DNA of 64,000 nt from the NCBI GenBank assembly GCA_963682175.1, contig OY821781.1, positions 38,019,254-38,083,253 of the forward strand. The letters run 5' to 3'. Made by a program: the position numbers and the translations under genes. The notes under the pieces are model-generated. The model was given only the letters and a program-made list of their open reading frames with translations, searched no databases and was not told the origin of the DNA. Shown in pieces: positions 24,201 through 35,400 of the stretch. Positions within the stretch are counted from its first letter, which is position 1, and each line of letters opens with the position of its first letter. The stretch is from Triglochin maritima. Taxonomy: Eukaryota > Streptophyta > Magnoliopsida > Alismatales > Juncaginaceae.

Positions 24201-25699
24201 TGTCTCAGAATCAGGGACTACCAGCGTGGCCACAAACGCTCTGTATCCCTGCTGTATCAGTCTCTGTGCCTTAACCGCAGACACAATCAGACGACCCCCT
24301 CTGCTCCTCGCACCTCTGATCAGAACATCTGGCACGCCCTCCATCAGAATCAGGATCTTCTTCTCACGGCAAAAGACTCGCACGTCGTACTGTGACAGCC
24401 AGTCCATCCCCAGTATGACGTCGAAGTCCACCATCGGTAACAAGACCAGATCTGCCGGAAAATCATGGTCTCCCGAAGCAACTGTGGTGCCGGGGAAAAA
24501 GCTCCCCACAGTGCCCACCTCACCCATGGGCGTGCTGACCTCCAAAACATCAGTCAGCCGCACAGGGGTCCGACCCAACTCGCCAGCAAACTTCTCCGAA
24601 ATGAAGGAGTGAGTGGCGCCACAATCAAACAACACGCGCGCTACAGAACCAGAAACTGAAAACGTACCTTCCACGACGGTGTTGGAGTCCCTCGCCTCCT
24701 CAGCTTGGATAGTGAAGACCCGCCCGGTCCTCCTGCTCTGGCCTGGTGGAACAACTGACCGGCTGCCTCCGCCTCTGCCTACTATTGGTGGTCCTGGCCT
24801 CCTGCTCGGCTCTCCCTGCCTCTTAGGACAGTCACGGACAAAGTGTCCCATCTGACCACAACCCATGCACGCTCCAGTCCGACGGGGACACTCCTGTCCT
24901 GGATGGAACCTCCCGCAGTAAGTGCACGCCCCTGACTGACGTGCTCCTCCTCCATTGAACCTGGGCCTCTTGCCCGGGTTTCCTGCCCCACGACCGGCTA
25001 CTCTGCTACTGGTGCTCACTGGCGCCTTCCGCGCCTCCTGATTACACTCCCTCTGGTCCTGCTCGATGATCGTAGCATGCTTCACCGCATCTGCAAGGGT
25101 CCGCGGCATGCTGTTGATCACCCGAGAACGAAGCGGCTGCCTCAGTCCCTTCACGAACTTCCTCGCCCGCTGCTCTGGGGTCACACAAATCTCAGGGCAG
25201 TAACGCTCCAAAGCGTTGAACCTGCTGATGTAGCTCGTCAGTGTCATGTCCTTCTGCTCCAGCGACATGAACTCCTCCCTCTTCTGATCCCTGACATGCT
25301 GGGGGAAGTACTGCTCATGAAACACCTCTAAGAACTCCTCCCAGCTGATATCCACACGGTCCTCAAACAGAACTGTGGACGTGGACCTCCACCAGTTGGC
25401 GGCCTCGCCGTCAAACACATAGGTGGCCAGCTCCACCATCCTCTCAGGTGCTACTCCAATAGCACGGAAGATCTTCTCCATCCGGAAAATCCAGTCCTCT
25501 GCAACCTCTGGGCCCTCCTGCCGTCGAAAGTCGGCGGGTGCTGACACATGAACCGATCGTGCTCAGCTCCCACTCCGCCCTGGGCGCTCTGAGCTGCCTG
25601 ACGCTCCAGAAACTCACCCAACCTGTCCCAATGAGCACCAGATGTGTCGTCACTAGAAGTACGATCGCGTGTAGAACTCCTCACGCGCTTAGGTGCCAT
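21261..25699 (-). pseudogene. Gypsy gag-pol polyprotein, two lesions
   Basis: It starts at ATG 25699 (MAPKRVRSSTRDRTSS). A single frame change lies between about 25547 and 25515, after which a 1054-residue frame runs to 22383. Landmarks by residue of that frame: Gag core (20-150), zinc knuckle [14 protein letters not shown] (227-240), protease DCGATHSF (308-315), reverse transcriptase with FVDDIL (642-647), and RNase H with Asp791, Glu829 and Asp853. The integrase zinc-binding HHCC region begins near 1010. One TGA (22383-22385) then interrupts the frame. The next frame (22379-21261, 372 residues) carries the integrase catalytic D-D-E (TMDFVTG, SDRDPR, TDGQSE), the SPRYVGPF motif and a chromodomain-like end (VKVRWQHH..ATWE). 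Everything else is open, so the decay is slight. Confidence 0.88.
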
Positions 25700-25810
25700 C
25701 TGATAAGAGAAACAATCACAACTTCAGCCATGTATGCATGCTAAAAGATAAAATGCATGAATCCTATTACTACAAGGGTGATTTCATTGGGAACCGCATA
25801 GGAATCGACC

Positions 25811-25822
25811 GCTCTGATACCA
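25811..25822 (-). other. Primer-binding site of the gypsy element (tRNA-iMet)
   Basis: On the - strand this reads TGGTATCAGAGC, the exact complement of the plant initiator tRNA-Met 3' end, three bases inside the 5' LTR. Confidence 0.9.
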
Positions 25823-25825
25823 AGT

Positions 25826-27983
25826 TGTAACATCCCGAAACAGCGGAAAATTTAAAAATTCATAATCAAGACAAAGAGCACAATAATCAAGGCGGGACTG
25901 TTACTTCTCATAAACGATAAAGCGGTGCACCATAATACATCAGAGTTTGCCAAAATGAATACATGATTACAACAAAACGATAAGGGAAGATAAATGTAAT
26001 CATGTGGACCTCAGTGGTTTGACTAGAGGATCCGACTCCAAACGCGCGCGCCCGCCGATCACCACCTCACTGGACCTACTGCGGTCCTGAAAATATATAA
26101 CAACAATGCTTGAGTTTCCAGAAGGAAACCCCGTATGCCAACTCACCTATATATGCATGCATTACACAATGAACCTATCATACTAGTAGCATGTCATGGC
26201 ATCGACAGAAATGGAAAACAGTTCCCCCGAAGGGTAAAATAGGACATCAGTCCGACAATCAACAACAAGTCTCCCGAGGAGACCTACTGCAGGCACATGC
26301 AGTCTTACAGCACGCGACATCGCACCCCCCACACGCGGCTACACTACTCAAGGGTTCGGCAGGGAGCCTCTGTCACGCCTGCGGGCCGATAGAATACAGA
26401 TCTGTAAATCTCAGTGGTCGGAGCCACAGGGACCAACGGGGCCGTCGCCCGGAAGGTATAACAACAACATCTCGGTAGGTGCCCAGCCGAGGAAAACAAC
26501 ATAGCCGGAACAGCTTCGGCTCAACAATCACCATCGCCGGCACAACCTCGGCGGCATCACCGGCACAGCATCGGTGGTCCATCACAACAGTCTGCCACAA
26601 CATCGGACAAAACCAGACCGAAGTCTGCCAGGTCATCAGGCTCCTCGAGCCGCAAACACCAACCGCGCCGCTATAAAAGCAGGGCAGCGACCTCCATAGC
26701 CCGTGGGCCGGTAGTCACCTCACCCAACGCCAGTTGCGTGCCCGCACAACATCAACACTGGGATCCGCGATCCCTCAGGCCTGCTATACTACAATAAGTC
26801 CAATCAATCCATCACATTTGTCACGCTCCATACCTGGAATTGACGCGTCCCGAACACCCACACTCTTCCCAACGGCGGTCCCTGGGTAGGCACGCATCAC
26901 ACGCCCACCGTCACCTCCCGGCTCACGCACAAGGCGAGGACACGGGTTTCCGTGGCAAAGTTGGCGTTCACAAAGGGAACCAGGAATTCTGTCCTGGGCC
27001 CAAACGATCGACCGTAAGAGGTGATTCGGTCGACCGTTTCCAGAAAGGAATCGGTCGACCGTCCCTAACACGGTCTACCGCTGCGCACAGAACACAATCC
27101 CCCCAACGGTCTACCGAAGGTCTAAAACCGGTCGACCGAACGAGGTCAAAATCCGGAGTTTGGTCAACATTCAAATCATCCTATCGGTCGACCGACTCAG
27201 GGGTCCCGGTCGACCGAAAACTAACAGTACAACATTTTCAATCTTTTAAATCCATCAGTCGACCGACTCAGGGGTCTCGGTCGACCGACAACAGTTAGGG
27301 TCAACCTATATTTTCTACGTCATATAACGGTCGACCGAACTCAAGCCTACGTCCGAACAACATGCAATATACACAAATAAACTTAAGTTCCGGTCGACCG
27401 AACACGAGGCCTCGGTCGACCGAAACGCAACAGGCAGTACAGATATACATGCAATCGGTCGACCGCCCAAGGGCCGGTCGACCGTCCGGTCGTCTTCAAC
27501 CTCGCGCCAGCCGAGGTTTCTTCGCCCAAACGCGACGTCGGAGAGGCCTCCGACCTCCTCCGACCGACCAACACGACCCTCTCATGAGTGTCAACAACAA
27601 AACCACACTAGAGAGCGGCATACCTCAAAAGAAACGACGAAAGTGCCGGAGCTCCGCTCGCGCACGTCGCCTCCGGTGATCTCCTCGTGCGCTCAACTCC
27701 GCACCTCTCCTGCCTGGACCGCCTCACACCTCACGCCGACGTAGCCTCCTCCGCCTGAGCTTGAGCGACTGAGGAAGAAGGTGTGTGTTTGGTGAGAATG
27801 GAGGAAGAAGAAATGAGGAAGGAGATGAATGAAGGAGAAGAAGAGAGAGAGCCTTATTTAAAACTCGTGCTACAGTAACCCCAACCCTTCACCTTCCCAT
27901 GCAATCTCCTGCACACTCACTTCCCCATGCAAACCACACTCTAACCATCATTAGTCCACTAACCCTAGGTCAGGGATCTAACA
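25826..27983 (-). repeat. 5' LTR of the gypsy element
   Basis: Bounded by TGTAACATCC (25826) and GATCTAACA (27983). The palindrome block at 27005-27490 has about thirteen GGTCGACC cores, slightly more intact than in the partner LTR. It retains the 65-bp segment (about 26870-26934) lacking in the left LTR. Confidence 0.92.
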
Positions 27984-27988
27984 GAACT
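27984..27988. repeat. Right target-site duplication (GAACT) of the gypsy element
   Basis: GAACT follows the LTR end directly and matches 19152-19156. Confidence 0.85.
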
Positions 27989-28503
27989 TGTATGACGTTT
28001 TCTAATTGTGATTTGGGTGACTGCTCTTTCAACGGAAGATCAACATCAAGTTACTGGATATTTCTTGAATCCATTTGTAATTCATGAAGTAAAAAAAGGC
28101 AAATTCAGCTTTGAGGTTAAATATTAAGATATGGTTGTTGCTGCCTCATAGATAGCATGGCTTGGTTTATTGCTAATCCTTCACATTCCTCTCAAGTCCG
28201 ATCTTATTTCTTGACAACAAACGTGCTATTTGTACGTTAGAAGATCCAATATTTAATGATCGGTCGACTATATATCATCACTTTGTGAGAGAAAGAGTAG
28301 TGTTGGGTCTCTTGAAGAAAAGGTTTTCAAGAGATCAAATTGTTGACACATTAACAAAATTAATCTTTTTGTTGGCCTTCCTTTTCAAGTTTAAGAATTT
28401 AAGTAGTATTAAGGCAATTGAGTCTGATTAGGTTATCAAATTGTTGATGCTTTAACCAAATCTCTTTGTCGGCTTTCCTTTTCAAGTTTAAGAATTTAAG
28501 GGG
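27989..28503 (+). pseudogene. Copia RNase H remnant, host of the gypsy insertion
   Basis: The frame just after the gypsy element reads NCDLGDCSFNGRSTSSYWIF, the copia RNase H signature (D-x-D/L-W-x..RSTSGY). Further fragments follow near 28213 (LDNKRAI) and 28250 (NDRSTIYHHFVRER), then the D-x-LTK tail. Stops and frame changes are frequent. The 100-bp segment carrying the tail and the LTR junction is tandemly duplicated (28336-28436 and 28437-28533). The 5' part should lie left of 19152 but is not recognisable there. Confidence 0.7.
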
Positions 28504-28770
28504 TGTTAAGACAATTGAGTCTGATTAGGTTATAAGCTTGTTGGGCCTCAGTAGTGGGGCTTAGTTATGTAAGAGAGTTGAGTTGTTTGCTTAATTAATA
28601 ATTAGGGTTTAATTATTGTTTAGTGAGTGAGGTGAAGGTTGTTACTTGTTAGAGAGTAGTGGTTGAGATGCTAATTCCTTTAACAACCTATATACACGAT
28701 TCCAATCTTCTCTCTCTACACATTCGTGAGAAAGCAATCGATTTCTAATTTTCTTTAGATATATAGCACA
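28504..28770 (+). repeat. 3' LTR remnant of the older copia element
   Basis: It starts TGTTAAGACAATTG right after a GGGG-containing junction that follows the RNase H tail, as a copia 3' LTR does. A promoter-like CTATATACAC lies near 28688. The right end was not found. Confidence 0.45.
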
Positions 28771-29399
28771 AAAAATTGGTTGCCCAAGCTTTCTTAAAAT
28801 CAAGTTACTCTTTTCCAAATATTATTTTCTTTTGCACCCTCTACATCCAACACAATTTTTTTGAAAGCAACACCAAGATTTTGTTGGTGAAACTTTCTTG
28901 AAATCATGTTACTTTAACATTCGAGATATTATTTTAAGTACGTTGACACCCTTCTAATATTTACCAAACTATTTCTTTATTATGTTATTTACAGTTGTGA
29001 TGAACTCAAGAATCTTTGAATCGTCTAATTTTGAATAAATAATCCATCCTTCTCTCTTGCTTTCTGAAACTGTGTGCAGCATGCCCTTCTCTAAGAAAAA
29101 TTTAATGCCTTGATCAAAACACTTTTGCTGGTACCATTAGTTTTTCTAACCTCGAATTCCAACAAATAAAGAAATTGGGAGAAATGATCAAGTTTCTTTC
29201 CTTTTTTGACATATTTCTTGGCTTCTAGACTTCTAGGAATGTTAAGTTGTAGAGGAAACTTTAATTGAACTTAAGACCATCACTGCAACTCATTTACGTA
29301 CGTAGATCTAGGTCAAGCTCTTGTGGATTAGCCACAACCCACCCGTGACCTTATTTATCAGAGTACTGATGTAACGATGCACTAACGGTATGGGACTGT
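28771..29399. other. AT-rich region without recognised features
   Basis: No gene or RNA was seen. Direct repeats of GAAACTTTCTTGAAATCATGTTACT-like text hint at old retrotransposon sequence. Confidence 0.3.
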
Positions 29400-29750
29400 T
29401 GGTGCATGTCTCAGACATCCGTCTGTGTTGACGCGGAGATTAAGTTCTTTAGCGGTTCATTTTCGAACGATATTCTGACGGACACTATCCATCAGTGTTC
29501 ATTCGTATGTTTGGTCAGACGGATATATCAGTTAGGGACGTGTTATTTATCCGTCTGGGGGGGGGGTTCTGCTCAAAAAATTATTTTTCCACCTTATAAT
29601 TTTTCAGAAGCATACACCGACGATAGATATTTGTCGGTGTATGTTAATGGCCTGACGATTTCGATGAAAATATATCCCGATGAAAAATATTTGTCGGTGT
29701 ATATTACCACCGACGAATAATTGTGTTCGTCAGTGGAATAGTACTTACAC
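29400..29750. mobile_element. CACTA-like subterminal repeat cluster
   Basis: Repeated CCGACGA / TTTGTCGGTGTAT / CCGTCTG motifs occur in both orientations, as in the subterminal regions of CACTA-type elements. A G9 homopolymer interrupts it near 29560. No terminal CACTA or transposase is seen, and short open frames are by-products. Confidence 0.4.
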
Positions 29751-30230
29751 CAACACACCCTACATCCTCTTACCTTCACGTTATTTGTAGGCAAATTCTG
29801 GATTCAATAAATAAATAAATAATTTAAAATTTAAAAAATAAAAACAAATTAAAACATATTTTCAGAAAAAAAATTAAAAAGATTTAAAATGACTTTAAAA
29901 TAAATATATTAACATTATTTTATAAATTAAAAAACCCAAAGAATGGGGGCATGTGCCCCACAACGAATGAGACCGCCAACAACCCGTTTCTCCGCCCAGG
30001 CAGGTCCCCGGGGACACCTCCCCGCTAAGGACGTAGTGTTTAAAATGGATCGACCGTAAGTATAAAAAGGACAAACACAATATTTAAAAAGGTAGTGTGT
30101 CATGGACATCCGTGTCGGCTAATAAGAGTCTTGTAAGGTGACCACCTTGATATTTTGTTCTAGATCCGCCACTGATCACTCTTGTCAATTTATTTGTTTT
30201 AATTTTTCTTAGACTAAAAGGTTATTTTGT
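29751..30230. other. AT-rich DNA with a GC-rich island
   Basis: A very AT-rich stretch (29800-29930) is followed by a GC-rich piece (29940-30030) and CTAGATCCGCCACTG at 30162-30176. That sequence resembles the inverted end of a common plant DNA transposon (CAGTGGCGGATC..). The partner end is not identified. Confidence 0.3.
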
Positions 30231-30559
30231 TTGCAACTTTGTCCCGTATCTTTGACATCTGAATGTCATGTTAAATCTGGAGTGGTTGTATCAAGAACAC
30301 ACACAAAATCAATTGTCTTTCAAGATGTCAATATTATGTTTTGTGTTGAGCCGAGAAGCTACCCATGTGTTCGTTTTGGAATCTCAAAAGTCATAATCTA
30401 GATTCATTAATTTGAAAGATATCTACAATCCATGTTGAGAAAATAGTACCATGTTGCTAAACACAAAAAATGTACAACACTTTATAATAAAATTGAATCC
30501 ACTACCCTTCACATAAATGCTTAGGTTTTGTTGAGGTGGTGGACCAACCAAATTTAACA
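30231..30559 (+). repeat. Probable 5' LTR remnant of the copia element
   Basis: It ends ..AATTTAACA directly before a primer-site-like TGATATCAGAGC. The text has no resemblance to the 3' LTR at 35112-35398, so either this LTR is unrelated or the element is a mosaic. The left end is not defined. Confidence 0.35.
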
Positions 30560-30571
30560 TGATATCAGAGC
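30560..30571 (+). other. Primer-binding site of the copia element
   Basis: TGATATCAGAGC differs from the standard tRNA-iMet site (TGGTATCAGAGC) by one G-to-A change and follows a CA dinucleotide. Confidence 0.6.
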
Positions 30572-30804
30572 AATAATTGAGACTCAGAAAAAGGGGAGCT
30601 CCTCACCGGTGACGGTCTCTGACCATCCCTCAGAAACAAACCCACTAACATCATCACAGTCCCACCCACCTTCCGCTTCACCAAAACCCAAAACAAAATC
30701 CACCAAACTCATCATCACTGACCGATCAAACCTCAGAAAAACCTTAAACCTGAGAAGGGGTTGACTAACAAAGCGACATCCATACCTTCATCATGGTCGA
30801 ATGA

Positions 30805-31884
30805 CCGGAAAACACCCCTCAAAGGTTGACCACCCAGCTCCTAACCAGGGCTAACTACCTCTCATGGGCACGCTCAGTCACCCTTTCCCTCAGTGGCAAG
30901 GGGAAGCTAGGCCACATCACCGGAAAAACGCCAAAACCGACCACCGACAGTGCAAAACAAGAGGAGTGGCAGACGGCTGACCACCTTGTAATGACGTGGA
31001 TACTAAGCTCTATGCAACCACAAATCGGAAAACTTTTCATCTACTCAGACTCCACCAAAGAACTGTGGGATGCTGCCCACGAGATGTACGGATAACAACA
31101 AAACTTCACACATACATTCAGAATCAAGCAAGATATTGTACAAACCAAACAAGGGCAAAAATTTGTCACCGACTATCTAGGAGCACTCAAAAGCCGATGG
31201 GACGAGTTGGGTGTTTACGAACCACCTAACATCGACCTGAAGGTTCTCCAAGATCGGCTTGGCCAGAACAGGATCTACCAGTTCCTGGTAGGGCTCGATT
31301 CAAGTTTCGAAGCCCTCAAATCACAAATATTGTTATCATCAGAGCTTCCACCCTTCAATACAGTAGTCGCCATGACCCAACGGGAAGAAACGAGACGACA
31401 AGCCACGACACAACCCACCGAAAAGGAAAACCAAGCATTCACGGTGTCCCGCAACCAAAACCAAAGCCAAAGCCTAAACGCAAAAGGCAAAAATCAGTTC
31501 GGCAAAAGAAAAGACGAAAACTACGACAATTGTAAAAAGCAAGGGCACAACCGGGATCGTTGTTGGTTCCTCTACCCTCATCTCAGACCGTCGCGAGATG
31601 GGGTGGGAGATCGGAGAGGAGAGAGAGGCGAAAACATGAGCGGGAGCAGCAAGGGCCCCAACCCTACCTCCGGTAATCCAAACCCTAGCGGCGGAGGCGA
31701 CTGGAACAAATGGGGGCAAGTCGGATTTGTGACTCCTTCTCGGGGTTTTATATCCGAGACTTGTGCGGATCAACCCGGATCCAAATCCGATCACCACAGA
31801 CGCTTGCATCCTATAAATCCAGAACCGGTTTTCTCAGCCCACGGTCCAGCAACAAATGGGTCAGGTACTAGCCCAATTGAATAG
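30805..31884 (+). pseudogene. Copia gag, interrupted
   Basis: The frame reads LTRANYLSWARSVTLSLSGK..GHITG and then WILSSMQPQIG, the UBN2-type copia Gag. A TAA at 31093-31095 interrupts it. The same frame resumes with VTDYLGALKSRWDEL and IYQFLVGLD and carries a CCHC-like CKKQGHNRDRC (YDNCKKQGHNRDRCW). It ends at 31884, overlapping the next frame by 29 bases. The segment is clearly GC-richer than the pol part that follows. Confidence 0.75.
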
Positions 31885-33094
31885 CCTTCTCCAGAGTCAA
31901 AATCAGAGTCAACACTCAGGTAACCTCTCAGGTATTGACTCTCCTAATGATCATTTTAATTCCAGAGGTAATCACGTTAATGCTAGTAATACATGGATTA
32001 TAGATACGGGCGCCACGGACCATATGACAGGAAATAAAAATCTATTAAATAATATTCATCTTGACCCTAAAATGAATAATTGAGTTACTGTTGCTAATGG
32101 AAACCAAGTCTAAATTGATGGAGTAGGAGAATCAATTTTTGTGAATAATATACCTGAAGAAGTACTTTTTATTCCATCATTCACATCTAACCTATTATCT
32201 GTTGCAAGGATCACTAGAAAATTGAACTGTAATATCATTTTCTCACCCTTTGACGTACTGTTTCAGGACCGTCTATCAGGGAGGACGATTGGTAGGGGCA
32301 TTCTCATAAATGGTATTTACGTGTTTGATAGTTCAGAAAAATTCTTACAGGCTAATAATGTGTCCTATCAGTCTCCTGAACTGTGGCACAAGCGCACGGG
32401 TCACCCATCATATGCCGTTTTAAAACATTTATTTCCAAATTTGCGTGTTCAAATTGATTTGTGTTGTGATATTTGCCATTTGGAAAAACAAAGCAGACTG
32501 TCTTTTTATTCTTCCACAATTAAAACAGGGAAGCCCTTGGAATTAATCCACTCAGATATCTGGGGACCTGCCCCGGTAGAATCATATAACAGTTTTAAAT
32601 ACTTTATCACTTTTATCAATGATTTTTCCCGCACAACGTGGTTGTATTTACTTAAATCAAAATCTGATGCTTTCTCCATTTTCTGTGAATATCTAACCTT
32701 GGTAGAAAATATGTATGACTCTAGAATTAAAATCCTTAGGTCTAACAATGACTCAGAATATTCTGGCAATGTTTTTCAACATTTTTTGAAAACTAAAGGT
32801 ATTTTTCACCAAACTACTTGCATCAACACCCCTGAACAAAATGGTGTTTCTGAACGGAAAAATCGTCATCTTCTTAATGTCACTAGATCTTTGTTATTTC
32901 AAAATCATGTTCCTAAAATTTTCTGGTCTGAAGCCATATTAACTGTTGTTTATCTTGTTAATCGTCTTCCTAGTCCTATTATTCAGCATAAACAACCCCT
33001 TGGGATATTAAATGGTAGATGTATGAGCATCGATCACCTTAGAATTTTTGGATGTGTTTGTTATGTTCAAAAAAAAAAGGGTCGACAAATTTGA
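31856..33094 (+). pseudogene. Copia protease-integrase region, interrupted
   Basis: Protease motif WIIDTGATDHMTG lies near 31995. TGA (32081-32083) and TAA (about 32111) follow in the same frame. The long frame from 32141 has the GAG-pre-integrase HKRTGHPSY..CDICH zinc-binding pattern and the integrase core: first Asp in IHSDIWGP, and the Glu in TPEQNGVSERKN. The second catalytic Asp is missing: the usual RSDNG reads RSNND. The frame is lost at an A-tract (33069-33077) near FGCVCYV. Confidence 0.8.
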
Positions 33095-35117
33095 CTCTAA
33101 CTCTGTTAGAACAGTTTTCCTTGGATACTCATACCAAAAAAATGGGTACAAATGTTATGACCCTCAAGAATGTAAACTATATATCTCCAGGGATGTCTCC
33201 TTCTTCAAAAACGAATCTTATTTCAGGTCTACAGATAACCTCTCTGCAGGACAAGATGAGACATCTCCTTCTCTCCCGACTATGGATTTATTTGAAGAAA
33301 TATCTTCAGGTCTTGAGGAAACAGTCATCCCTCAAGAAGGGGGAGACGAAAATGTCACAGGTAATACATGTAATGAGAATATTGTGCATGATGAAAATCA
33401 AGGTAATACAGGAATAACCCCTACAAGAAGGTCCTCACGACCAACTCGTGCATCGTGTCTCCTGCGAGACTTTGTTACTTACAATGTTACTTATCCTATT
33501 CAAAATTATGTTTCTTACAAAGCCATCACTCTTAATTATCAAAATTTTCTAACTACAATAAACACTCACCAAGAACCAACCTCGTATCACGAAGCTCTAA
33601 GGAATCCAAAATGGGTTAAAGCCATGGAAGATGAATTAGAAGCTTTAGAAAGGAATCATACATGGTCCATGGTCACCCTTAAAATGGGAACCAAACATGT
33701 AAGATCCAAATGGGTATATAAAATCAAATACAATAGTAACGGGACGGTTGATAGATATAAAGCTAGGTTAGTCGCTAAAGGGTACACTCAAACTTATGTC
33801 ATTGATTATCAGGAGACATTCGCTCCTGTTGCAAAGATGAATATTGTTAGGTTTTTTTTATCTATTGTTGTTAATCATGGTTGGAATCTTTTTCAAATGG
33901 ATGTCCGAAATGCCCCCCTTCAAGGGACCCTTGAAGAAGAAGTCTTCATGACCCCACCTCCAGGCTATTCTTGTCCCCAGAATCAGGTTTGCAAACTTCA
34001 CAAATCTATGTACGGTTTAAAGCAATCCCCCAGAGCATGGTATGCAAAACTCAGCCACTCTCTTCTCCACTTTGGATTTTTGAAAAGTTCTGCCGATGCA
34101 TCCATGTTTATTAAGCATTACGATACCAACACCATCATTGTTATTGTATATGTAGATGACATCATAATAACTGTGAATAGTGATAATGAAATCAACCTAG
34201 TAAAAACTCACCTAAAAACCAAATTTGACATCAAAGACCTAGGGTTCCTGAAATACTTTTTAGGCATTGAAATTGCACACTCCAAAAAGGGTATGTTTTT
34301 ATCCCAAATGAAATATGTCCTTGACCTACTCCAAGAAACAAGGAAATTAGGTTCCAAACCTGCAAATACTCCTATTGAGACAAACCGAAAGGTAAGTCCC
34401 ACTGATGGAGAACCTCTAAAAGACATAGGACAATTTCAAAGGTTAGTAGGAAAACTTATTTATCTCACTGTCACCAGACCCGACATAACTTATGTTGTTA
34501 GTACAGTAAGTCAATTTATGCATGCTCCCCACACTCATCATCTTGACATTGTAGATAGAATTCTCAGATACTTGGAAAAAACACCTGGTCAAGGGAAATG
34601 GATGAAAAATAATAATTTTAACTCAATAATTGGCTACTCCGATGCAGATTGGGCTGACAGCCACGATCGCAAATCCACTACTGGTTTTTGTACATTCGTT
34701 GGTGGAAACCTAGTCACTTAGAGAAGCAAGAAACAGAATGTGGTGGCAAGATCAATTGCAGAAGCAGAATATAGAGTCATGGCATCTACTACAAGCGAGC
34801 TCACTTGGCTCAAACAACTTCTGAAGGAAATGAATATCACATGCCAAGGACCAATGCAAATGTTCTGTGATAATCATGCTGCTTGACATATAACTTTCAA
34901 CCCTGTGTTTCACGAACGAACAAAGCATATCGAAGTGGACTGTCATTTCATTAGAGAAAAGATCCAAGGAAAGGAAATTGAAGTTCCTTATGGTCAAAGC
35001 AAAAACCAACTCGCAGATATCTTCACCAAGTCATTAGATCAAAAGCAATCCAATAACATTTTTGACAAGTTAGGATCATTCAACCTCTTCCAGACACAAC
35101 TTGAGGGGGAGTGTTGA
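33048..35117 (+). pseudogene. Copia reverse transcriptase and RNase H, interrupted
   Basis: The reverse transcriptase has KWVYKIKYNSNGTVDRYKAR, ETFAPVAKMN, the palm Asp in LFQMDVRNAP and the catalytic YVDD. RNase H has GYSDADWADS..KSTTGF. A TAG at 34719-34721 replaces Trp, and a TGA lies near 34885. The same frame then continues (HERTKHIEVDCHFIREK, ADIFTKSL) to a final TGA at 35115-35117, six bases into the LTR. The element cannot encode a complete polyprotein. Confidence 0.85.
35104..35111 (+). other. Polypurine tract of the copia element
   Basis: AGGGGGAG directly before the 3' LTR start TGTTGAAATATA; position and base content fit plus-strand priming. Confidence 0.7.
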
Positions 35118-35398
35118 AATATAAACGGCTCAGACACAAACGGTCATCACAGCCATATATGGACACATATCCTCAATCAAGCAAATCATCCATCCAGCAA
35201 ATCTTCACCAAATGCAATATACATTCACGCATCAATTACAACGGCTAAATCTTGTATTAGGAAATAAACCAAACGCACATATACACACACACATGAAGAA
35301 TTTGTGTATGTATGTTTTTTGTATTATATATATATATACATGTATCTGTATTATTTGAATTAACGAAATACAAAAAACATACATACACAAATTCTTCA
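35112..35398 (+). repeat. 3' LTR of the copia element
   Basis: It starts TGTTGAAATATAAACGG after the polypurine tract and ends ..AATTCTTCA. Oddly it is followed by TGGTAACAGAGTC, a primer-site-like sequence normally found after a 5' LTR, which hints that another copy once followed in tandem. Its right half is a long hairpin (35292-35400). Confidence 0.6.
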
Positions 35399-35400
35399 TG
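35292..35400. repeat. Perfect 34-bp inverted repeat (hairpin)
   Basis: Arms 35292-35325 and 35367-35400 are exact reverse complements (CATGAAGAATTTGTGTATG.. against ..CATACACAAATTCTTCATG), with a 41-nt AT-rich loop. A transcript through the LTR would form a strong stem. Confidence 0.9.

Larger units (their letters stand above)
19157..27983 (-). mobile_element. Complete Ty3/gypsy LTR retrotransposon (Tekay/Del-like chromovirus)
   Basis: The 8.8-kb element lies in - orientation with two LTRs (left 2093 bp, right 2158 bp), perfect 5-bp GAACT target duplications, a tRNA-iMet primer site and a purine-rich tract. Domain order in gag-pol is Gag, zinc knuckle, protease, reverse transcriptase, RNase H, integrase, chromodomain-like tail. 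That order and the tail suggest the Tekay/Del clade. The LTRs differ only by scattered substitutions and one 65-bp indel, so the insertion is fairly recent. Gag-pol has one frame change and one stop, so this copy is probably not autonomous now. It sits inside an older copia element. Confidence 0.92.

Noticed and set aside
21363..24612. Several + strand frames of 80-219 residues within the gypsy element
   Set aside because: All are antisense shadows of gag-pol, whose domains are clear on the - strand.
20292..27298. Overlapping open frames on both strands in the palindrome blocks (proteins rich in VDR, GRP and RST)
   Set aside because: GGTCGACCG has no stop in any of six frames, so dense copies create open frames by chance. 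They have no start context, no domain and lie in LTRs.
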